Origin: Faecalibacterium gallinarum
GTDB taxonomy: Bacteria > Bacillota > Clostridia > Oscillospirales > Ruminococcaceae
NCBI RefSeq assembly: GCF_022180365.1
Contig: NZ_BQKV01000021.1
Span: 1-61,560 of the forward strand
Length of the DNA: 61,560 nucleotides
Direction of reading: 5' to 3'
This document shows, one piece after another, positions 56,511 through 61,560 of this stretch. Under the pieces are notes generated by a model. It was not told the DNA's origin. It did no database searches and saw nothing but the letters and a program-made list of their open reading frames with translations. The first letter of the stretch is position 1. Each line of letters begins with the position of its first letter. Position numbers and translations under genes: made by a program.

Positions 56511-58430
56511 ATGGCAAACAGACAGACGGAAGAAAAAATTACTGCGCTCTATGAGCGCCTGTCCTGTGACGATGACCTCACGGGTGACTCGAACTCCATT
56601 CTGAACCAGAAACGTTATCTCGAAAGCTATGCAGCACAGCGGGGCTACACCAATATCGTCCACTACACAGACGATGGGTGGTCCGGCGGCAACTTTGACC
56701 GTCCCGCATGGAAGCGCCTTGTGGCGGACATCGAGGCGGGAAAGGTGGCCCATCTGCTGTATAAGGACCTAAGTCGGATCGGCAGAAACTACCTGCAAAC
56801 CGGCTTTTACACCGAGGTAATGTTCCGGCAGAATGGGGTTCATTTTGTTGCTGTCGCCAATAACATCGACAGCGAGGAACAGGACAGCGGCGAGTTTGCT
56901 CCCTTTCTCAATATCATGAACGAATGGTATCTGCGTGACCAGTCCAAAAAGATTTCAGCAGCATACCGTGTCAAAGGCAAGGCAGGCAAGCCCAACACCA
57001 ACAACGCCATCTATGGCTACAAAAAAGACCCGGAGGACAAGGACCACTGGCTGGTAGACGAGGAGGCCGCCGCCGTGGTGCGGCGAATCTTCCGGCTTGC
57101 GGTGGAGGGGCACGGCCCCCATGAGATTGCCAAGATACTCACGCAGGAAAAGGTGGAGTGCCCCGCCTATTATCTGGCCCGCAACGGCAGAGGCAGCCGG
57201 AAGAACACCGTGGACACCAGCCGCCCTTATGACTGGTACGGCTTCACCGTCAGTTCCATGCTGACCAAGCCGGAGTATATGGGGCACACCGTCAATTTCC
57301 GTTCTTCCAAGAAGTCCTATCGGGATAAGCGGGTAAAAAATGATCCGTCCGACTGGCTGATTTTTGAGAACACCCACGAGGCCATCATTGACCCGGAGAC
57401 ATGGCAACTGGCCCAGCAGGTGAAGCGGACGGTGCGCCGGACAGATACCACCGGCGTCGCCAATCCCCTGACCGGCCTTGTGTTCTGTGCCGACTGCGGA
57501 GCCAAGATGTATAACCACCGGGGCAAACGCAAAAAGGACGGGCGGGAGTATGGAACCGACTTTTATAACTGCTCCACCTACACCCTGACCTTTGAGCGGG
57601 AAACCCAGATGTGTTTTTCCCACACCGTTAGCACCAAAGCCCTGAACGCTCTGATTCTGGAAACCATCTGCACTACCGCCAGCTATGCCATCCAGAACAA
57701 GGAGGAATTTATTCAGAAGGTTTGCAGCATTTCACAGGTTCGCCAGCAGGAAGCGGCCAAGGAGCTGAAACGCAAGGTTGCCAAAGAGCGCAAACGCAGC
57801 GCCGAGCTGGATGTGCTGATTAAAAAGCTGTACGAAACCTATGCCATGGGTAAATTGGAGGAAAAACGGTTCGAGCTGCTTTGTGCCGAATATGAGAAGG
57901 AACAGGCCGAACTGGAACAGCTGCTTGTCCCCGAGCAGGCGCAGCTGGACCAATTTCATGAGGACACGGACCGTGCCAGCCACTTTCTGGCGCTGGCACA
58001 GAAATATACGGATTTCACCGAGCTGACCGCCCCCATGCTCCATGAATTTGTGGAAAAAATTCTGGTCCATGCCCCGGATAGAAGCACCGGGGAACGGGTG
58101 CAGGAAATCGAGATTTATCTGAACTTCATCGGGAAGTTTGAAGTGCCCATGCCCGAACCCACCGAGGAAGAACTGGCTGCGGAGGAAAAGCGCCGCCAGA
58201 AGCGTATCCGTGACCATGAAAAGTATCTGCGCCAGAAGGAGCGCAAACAGAAGATTGCCGAGGGGCTCATCGTTCCGGGTGAACCGTATCAGCTGGTATG
58301 CCAGTGCTGCGGAGAGCCGTTCCAGTCTGTCCGCCCCAACGCTAAATTTTGCAAACCCGCCTGCCGGGAGAAATTCTACCGGCAGGAAAAGCGGAAAGCC
58401 AAGGAAATGGAAACATCACAAACTGCATAA
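56511..58430 (+). CDS. TnpX-like large serine recombinase of IME2
   Basis: 639 residues. Resolvase domain with ITALYERLSCDD (nucleophile Ser18), SNSILNQKRYLESYAAQ and YKDLSRIGRNYLQTG; recombinase domain (NAIYGYKKDPEDKDHWLVDE); zinc ribbon LVFCADCGAKMYNH...C; coiled coil; and a C-terminal knuckle CQCCGEPFQSVRPNAKFCKP. It is clearly distinct from the IME1 enzyme. It presumably moves the segment that carries the primase genes. Full length, no break. Confidence 0.93.
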   Translation: MANRQTEEKITALYERLSCDDDLTGDSNSILNQKRYLESYAAQRGYTNIVHYTDDGWSGGNFDRPAWKRLVADIEAGKVAHLLYKDLSRIGRNYLQTGFYTEVMFRQNGVHFVAVANNIDSEEQDSGEFAPFLNIMNEWYLRDQSKKISAAYRVKGKAGKPNTNNAIYGYKKDPEDKDHWLVDEEAAAVVRRIFRLAVEGHGPHEIAKILTQEKVECPAYYLARNGRGSRKNTVDTSRPYDWYGFTVSSMLTKPEYMGHTVNFRSSKKSYRDKRVKNDPSDWLIFENTHEAIIDPETWQLAQQVKRTVRRTDTTGVANPLTGLVFCADCGAKMYNHRGKRKKDGREYGTDFYNCSTYTLTFERETQMCFSHTVSTKALNALILETICTTASYAIQNKEEFIQKVCSISQVRQQEAAKELKRKVAKERKRSAELDVLIKKLYETYAMGKLEEKRFELLCAEYEKEQAELEQLLVPEQAQLDQFHEDTDRASHFLALAQKYTDFTELTAPMLHEFVEKILVHAPDRSTGERVQEIEIYLNFIGKFEVPMPEPTEEELAAEEKRRQKRIRDHEKYLRQKERKQKIAEGLIVPGEPYQLVCQCCGEPFQSVRPNAKFCKPACREKFYRQEKRKAKEMETSQTA

Positions 58431-58435
58431 AGACT

Positions 58436-58473
58436 GCGGCCTGCCCCAACAAACCGGGCAGGCCGCTTTTTTA
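58436..58473 (+). terminator. Terminator after the TnpX-like gene
   Basis: GCGGCCTGCCC and GGGCAGGCCGC perfect arms, then TTTTTTA. Confidence 0.85.
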
Positions 58474-58496
58474 TGCCCTGAAACGGAGGGATTTTC

Positions 58497-59117
58497 ATGA
58501 CACTCTTTGAACTGGTAAAACAGAATATTTGTGTGCCGGATGCAGCGGAACACTATGAGCTGCAAGTCAACCGAAATGGGATGTGCAGTTGTCCGTTCCA
58601 TGAGGACCAACACCCCAGCATGAAGCTGAACGAACGGTATTTTTACTGTTTCGGTTGTGGAGCCACCGGCGATGTGATTGACTTTGTGGCAAGGCTGTTT
58701 GGCCTGAACAGTTACGAAGCAGCGCAGAAACTGGCACAGGATTTCGGGATTGACCCGGACAAGCCCCCGGCGGCAATCGCCTTACCAAAACCGGAGCGTC
58801 CTCTGCTGAAAGCATACCGGCAGGAAGAAGTGCGCTGTCTGCAGGTGCTGTGTGATTATCTGTATCTTCTGGAAGGTTGGAAACAGAACTACGCCCCATC
58901 CAATCCAGATGACAGTTTAGATGACCGGTTTGTGGAAGCCTGCCAGATGCTGGACTATGTGGAGTATCTGGCGGATTTGCTCATTGCCGCCGAGCTGGAA
59001 CAGCGGGTAAAAATCGTAGAAATGCTGAACAAGGATGGCCTGATTGCCGGTTTGGAGGAACGGCTGGACAGGCTGAAAAAGGAGGACGATGCCCATGAAA
59101 AACAAAGCGCAGCTTGA
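58497..59117 (+). CDS. CHC2 zinc-finger primase-like protein
   Basis: 206 residues. The DnaG-type zinc finger is Cys-x2-Cys/His plus CPFHEDQHPSMKLNE and YCFGCGATGDVIDFVARLFG, but the toprim catalytic domain is absent. It therefore looks like the template-recognition part of a split primase acting with the P4-type helicase encoded next, which it overlaps by 23 bp. Confidence 0.85.
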   Translation: MTLFELVKQNICVPDAAEHYELQVNRNGMCSCPFHEDQHPSMKLNERYFYCFGCGATGDVIDFVARLFGLNSYEAAQKLAQDFGIDPDKPPAAIALPKPERPLLKAYRQEEVRCLQVLCDYLYLLEGWKQNYAPSNPDDSLDDRFVEACQMLDYVEYLADLLIAAELEQRVKIVEMLNKDGLIAGLEERLDRLKKEDDAHEKQSAA

Positions 59118-60474
59118 CGGGATGCCCGTCTGGTTTGATGGAAAAAGCATCAACGAAGCCCTGTTTTGTGAGGAGTTCTTGCAGACGCACAAGATCATCT
59201 TCACAAACGGGGCTTTTTTCACGCCCGAAGGCCGTGTGACAGACGAACTACCCCTGCGGGGAGAGATTTTTGAGGAACTGAAATGCTGTGCGGTCAGCAA
59301 CATTCCCCGCAAAATCAGCAACATTGTGGAGCTGATGAAGCTGGCGGCACTGGTGGAGGATTTTCCCCCGGAGCCGGATCGGATTCACCTTTCCAACGGC
59401 ACACTTTTTCTGGACGGAACTTTTGCGAAAGGAAAGCCGAAAATCGTCCGCAACCGTTTCCCCGTGTCCTACAATCCCAACACCCCGAAACCTGTTCTCT
59501 GGCTGCAATTTCTGGATGATCTGCTCTACCTGGAGGATATTCCCACCTTGCAGGAATATATCGGCTACTGCCTGATTCCCAGCAACAAGGGGCAGCGGAT
59601 GATGGTCATTAAGGGCAGCGGCGGCGAAGGAAAGTCGCAGATCGGCGCTGTGTTGGGAGCTTTATTCGGCTCCAATATGAAGGACGGCAGCATCGGAAAA
59701 ATATCCGAGAACCGGTTTGCTCGTGCCGATTTGGAGCATATCCTCCTGTGCGTGGACGACGATATGCGGATGGAGGCCCTGCGCCAGACCAACTATGTGA
59801 AATCCATTGTCACCGCCCAGGGCAAGATGGATTTGGAGCGCAAGGGCAAGCAGAGCTATCAGGGATGGATGTGCGCCCGGCTGCTGGCTTTCTCCAACGG
59901 AGATTTGCAGGCCCTGTTTGACCGGAGCGACGGATTTTACCGCCGCCAGCTGGTGCTGACCACAAAAGAAAAGCCTGCTGGCCGTATGGATGATCCCGAC
60001 CTTGCCGAGAAGATGAAAGCCGAGGTGGAGGGCATCCTGCTCTGGGCTTTTGAGGGATTGCAGCGGCTGGCCGCAAACAACTTCAAGTTCACCGAAAGTG
60101 ACCGCACCAGAGAAAACCGGGAAGCAGTCAAACGGGACAACAACAATGTCTATGATTTTCTGGATTCTGACGGGTATGTTCACCTGAAAGCCGATCTGTC
60201 CGCCAGCTCCAAAGAGTTGTACGAGGCATACCAGATTTATTGTACCGAAAACAACCTGCCTGCCCTGAAGCCACGCAGCTTCAGCGAAGCCCTGATCGCC
60301 TGCCAGAGCCGCTACAATCTGGAATACTGCAACAATGTGACCAACGCAGCCGGACGGCGGGTGCGTGGATTTCTGGGGATTGAGGTATTGGTGAGAAATC
60401 ATATATCAGTGTTTTCCGGTGATTCGATGCGTACGTACGTATCGGAAGATGTGCCGGAGGAATGGCGGCGTTAA
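59095..60474 (+). CDS. Phage/plasmid P4-type primase-helicase (D5-like SF3)
   Basis: The ATG at 59095 is 9 bp from GGAGG and preferred over ATG 59089 (3 bp). 459 residues. A D5_N-type region precedes Walker A KGSGGEGKSQIGAVLG, Walker B-like EHILLCVDDDMRME and the SF3 motif C (CARLLAFSNGDLQ). A winged-helix tail (SSKELYEAYQIYCTENNL) ends it. With the CHC2 protein it should replicate the excised element. Confidence 0.88.
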   Translation: MKNKAQLDGMPVWFDGKSINEALFCEEFLQTHKIIFTNGAFFTPEGRVTDELPLRGEIFEELKCCAVSNIPRKISNIVELMKLAALVEDFPPEPDRIHLSNGTLFLDGTFAKGKPKIVRNRFPVSYNPNTPKPVLWLQFLDDLLYLEDIPTLQEYIGYCLIPSNKGQRMMVIKGSGGEGKSQIGAVLGALFGSNMKDGSIGKISENRFARADLEHILLCVDDDMRMEALRQTNYVKSIVTAQGKMDLERKGKQSYQGWMCARLLAFSNGDLQALFDRSDGFYRRQLVLTTKEKPAGRMDDPDLAEKMKAEVEGILLWAFEGLQRLAANNFKFTESDRTRENREAVKRDNNNVYDFLDSDGYVHLKADLSASSKELYEAYQIYCTENNLPALKPRSFSEALIACQSRYNLEYCNNVTNAAGRRVRGFLGIEVLVRNHISVFSGDSMRTYVSEDVPEEWRR

Positions 60475-60904
60475 TACTGGGGCCCCCAGCGGAACCCTGT
60501 AAAGCGGTTCCGTTGGGGAAAGGACGAGCAGCGGAACGAGTGAGCTTTCGGCTTTAGCCGGAAGCGAAGGATGTGGAGTTTGTGAGGACGCTGTACGTAC
60601 GCTTTGATTGACCCTTGTTCTCCCTTTTATAGCAATTCGACGGCTATACCAGTCAGAATCACCGATCAAATCCCCATGCTAAATCAAGGCAAGTGGGAAT
60701 CGAAAAGTATTTGACGGTTGGAAGAAATCATTTTGCGAAACCGTGCTTCTCGAACCAGCGAACCGGGTGCATGGAATTATGGGAAAATGAACGGTTTCAA
60801 GCCAAGTCACACGGAATGGGAAAGTCGGAAGGTGCGACCTATGGGCAGGACATTACACTGTCAATTCTGAGCGGATTTGGTGACAAGGAGATTTTTCGCC
60901 ACAC
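60475..60904. other. Noncoding region after the helicase gene, origin candidate
   Basis: About 430 bp with no gene I can support. It has a hairpin CCCCAGCGGAACC/GGTTCCGTTGGGG (60484-60518) and TGTACGTACGC (60592-60602), which repeats the GCGTACGTACGTAT at 60429-60442 inside the helicase gene end. Such short repeats beside the replication genes could be the element's replication or transfer origin. Confidence 0.35.
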
Positions 60905-60949
60905 AGCGAAGCGGTTATGCCAGAGGGCGTACCGGCTTCGCTTTTTTAT
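60905..60949 (+). terminator. Terminator before the small HTH gene
   Basis: AGCGAAGCGGT and ACCGGCTTCGCT arms, then TTTTTT. Confidence 0.65.
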
Positions 60950-60973
60950 CAAGTAAATTTAGGAGGATTTTTT

Positions 60974-61186
60974 ATGATGGCGGTACGCAACGAGATTAAG
61001 GCACAGATCGTCCGGGCGGGATATACCATGCAGGAGGTAGTTGACCGGCTCCATGAGGAATACGGCTGGTCGGACAGTGTTTCCAACCTGTCGGCCAAGC
61101 TCCAGCGGGAATCCATCCGCTATAAGGAGGTTGTGGAGCTGGCCGATGTGCTGGGCTACGACCTGATCTGGCAGAAACGGAGGTAA
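60974..61186 (+). CDS. Small helix-turn-helix regulator
   Basis: 70 residues, AGGAGG before ATG 60974. AVRNEIKAQIVRAGYTMQEV, then VDRLHEEYGWSDSVSNLSAK and YKEVVELADVLGYDLIW, form an Xre-like/DUF6471-type five-helix fold. It precedes the DUF3847 gene by 4 bp and may control mobilisation genes. Confidence 0.75.
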   Translation: MMAVRNEIKAQIVRAGYTMQEVVDRLHEEYGWSDSVSNLSAKLQRESIRYKEVVELADVLGYDLIWQKRR

Positions 61187-61190
61187 ATCT

Positions 61191-61397
61191 ATGACAAGTG
61201 AAGAAAAGAAACTGTTGCAGGCAAAGCACCGCTTGGAGGAAGCCCAGGCACGGGACCGGGTGAAGGAGCGAAAAGCCCGGACAAGGCGGCTCATTCAGGA
61301 GGGCGCTGTGCTGGAAAAAGTGCTGCCGGAAGTACAGGCGGTAGGGCTTGATAATCTGGAAGAATACCTGCGGCGAAAGCTGGCAGCGCACGATTGA
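61191..61397 (+). CDS. DUF3847 protein (mobilisation accessory)
   Basis: 68 residues. EEKKLLQAKHRLEEAQARDR, KARTRRLIQEGAVLEKVLPE and a C-terminal helix match the IME1 DUF3847 protein (RRTRSHRLVVRGAVFESIVP). In IME1 the relaxase gene follows; here an IS3 element begins 18 bp after the stop, so the relaxase gene is displaced beyond the window, disrupted, or lost. Confidence 0.8.
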   Translation: MTSEEKKLLQAKHRLEEAQARDRVKERKARTRRLIQEGAVLEKVLPEVQAVGLDNLEEYLRRKLAAHD

Positions 61398-61454
61398 AAA
61401 CGGCTGGGAGGTCTCTGAACCGCTCCAGTAAAAGTAGACAGTGAAAAAAGAAGG

Positions 61455-61487
61455 CCTCCTGTGGTAGAATAAAACTACTACAGGAGG
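61455..61487 (+). promoter_or_regulatory. Hairpin sequestering the OrfA ribosome-binding site
   Basis: CCTCCTGTGGTAG (61455-61467) pairs with CTACTACAGGAGG (61475-61487) with one G-T pair and a 7-base loop. The AGGAGG at the 3' end is the OrfA ribosome site, so read-through transcripts would fold and not be translated. Confidence 0.75.
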
Positions 61488-61495
61488 TCTTTGCT

Positions 61496-61560
61496 ATGCC
61501 CAGAAAATACAGCCACATTCAGGAACACGAGAAAGAGATCCTGGAACTTCGCAGCCAGGG
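61496..61560 (+). CDS. IS3-family transposase OrfA, N-terminus (partial)
   Basis: ATG 61496 lies 9 bp after AGGAGG. The product MPRKYSHIQEHEKEILELRS runs off the window. This resembles the helix-turn-helix OrfA start of IS3/IS150-group elements (EHEKEILELRSQG...). Confidence 0.7.
   Translation, partial: MPRKYSHIQEHEKEILELRSQ

Larger units (their letters stand above)
50514..61415. mobile_element. IME2, Tn4451-like element(s) inserted in the same virD4 gene
   Basis: Homology to VirD4 ends after the PKG codons near 50513 and a serine-recombinase ribosome site follows 55 bp on. Contents: truncated recombinase, TnpV, DUF6809, RhuM, three GNATs, DUF6076, sigma-like protein, TnpW, TnpX-like recombinase, CHC2 primase, P4-type helicase, two small proteins. 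The right junction is not seen. Two recombinases suggest either one rearranged element or two elements in tandem. Confidence 0.7.
38860..61560. mobile_element. Left part of a composite ICE integrated at tRNA-Arg(CCU), open at the right
   Basis: The interval from the tRNA-Arg half site to the window end holds an excisionase-like gene, the start of a Tn1549-like conjugation region (DUF6017, PcfB, VirD4) and two IMEs nested in virD4. Coding strands and base composition vary in blocks. Int, the ICE relaxase and the mating-pair genes are not in the window. Boundaries to the right are unknown. Confidence 0.65.
61416..61560 (+). mobile_element. Left end of an IS3-family insertion sequence (cut by the window edge)
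   Basis: Begins with the terminal repeat TGAACCGCTCCAGTAAAAGT, related to the repeat that ends the IS at position 140. A leader hairpin and the transposase OrfA start follow. Confidence 0.75.

Noticed and set aside
60693..60956. 87-codon plus frame after the helicase gene
   Set aside because: Its end forms the arms of an intrinsic terminator, there is no SD, and no family is recognised; it could still be a decayed gene.
1..61560. CRISPR arrays, rRNA genes or complete tRNA genes
   Set aside because: No regularly spaced direct repeats of CRISPR size, no rRNA sequence and only a half tRNA were seen.

Overview
The window looks like a chromosomal contig from a GC-rich gut Clostridia, most likely an Oscillospiraceae/Ruminococcaceae relative of the Faecalibacterium, Gemmiger or Subdoligranulum type. 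That placement is inference. It rests on GC-rich coding sequence, strong Shine-Dalgarno sites, Firmicutes-type TTGACA/TATAAT promoters, D-lactate fermentation, PTS sugar uptake, a ThiW-type thiamine salvage operon and Clostridial ICE/IME cargo. Both edges of the window lie inside IS3-family insertion sequences with related terminal repeats, so the contig was probably broken at a repeated IS.

Positions 141 to about 38860 are core or flexible chromosome. In order they hold: D-lactate dehydrogenase; a small unknown gene; an acyltransferase broken by two frameshifts; peptidase T; a tightly overlapped tRNA-maturation operon (rnz-cca-tcdA); a PucR-type regulator divergent from a secreted FMN/FAD flavoprotein; sbcD-sbcC; a GyrI-like protein with a small membrane protein; a MATE exporter; a trehalose PTS operon (treB-treC) divergent from treR, with three matching operators; a TPP-riboswitch-controlled thiamine salvage operon (thiW-thiM-thiE-thiD); a GNAT and a DUF5655 gene among short dispersed repeats; an ArsB/NhaD-like ion transporter with a long leader; a fructan/sucrose locus (two ABC permeases, binding protein and GH32 hydrolase, divergent from a LacI regulator, YesL-like protein, small membrane protein and PfkB fructokinase); and a PadR-YjdF-KTR operon.

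From 38860 to the right edge the window is nested mobile DNA. A 45-bp 3' half of tRNA-Arg(CCU), still followed by its terminator, marks the left attachment end of an integrative element. Inside come a small excisionase-like gene and the start of a Tn1549-like conjugation module (DUF6017 protein, PcfB, VirD4). The virD4 coupling-protein gene is split twice. An 8.48-kb integrative mobilizable element (IME1, 41804-50285) sits in it with an ATGG core duplicated at both ends. About 230 bp further into the same gene a second Tn4451-like element (IME2, from about 50514) begins.

IME1 carries its own serine recombinase, a TnpW-like protein, DUF3847, a MobA/MobL relaxase with an RSF1010-type nic sequence, and a toprim/RepA-like replication protein. 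Its cargo is an RlmA-type 23S rRNA methyltransferase preceded by a promoter, an 8-codon leader ORF ending MRLR (the macrolide-arrest motif of the ErmD leader) and a hairpin. This is a good candidate for macrolide-inducible resistance. IME2 carries a truncated recombinase, TnpV, DUF6809, RhuM, three GNAT acetyltransferases, a DUF6076 protein, a sigma-like protein, TnpW, a full TnpX-like recombinase, a CHC2 primase and P4-type helicase, and a DUF3847 gene beside which the right-hand IS has landed, where a relaxase gene would be expected.
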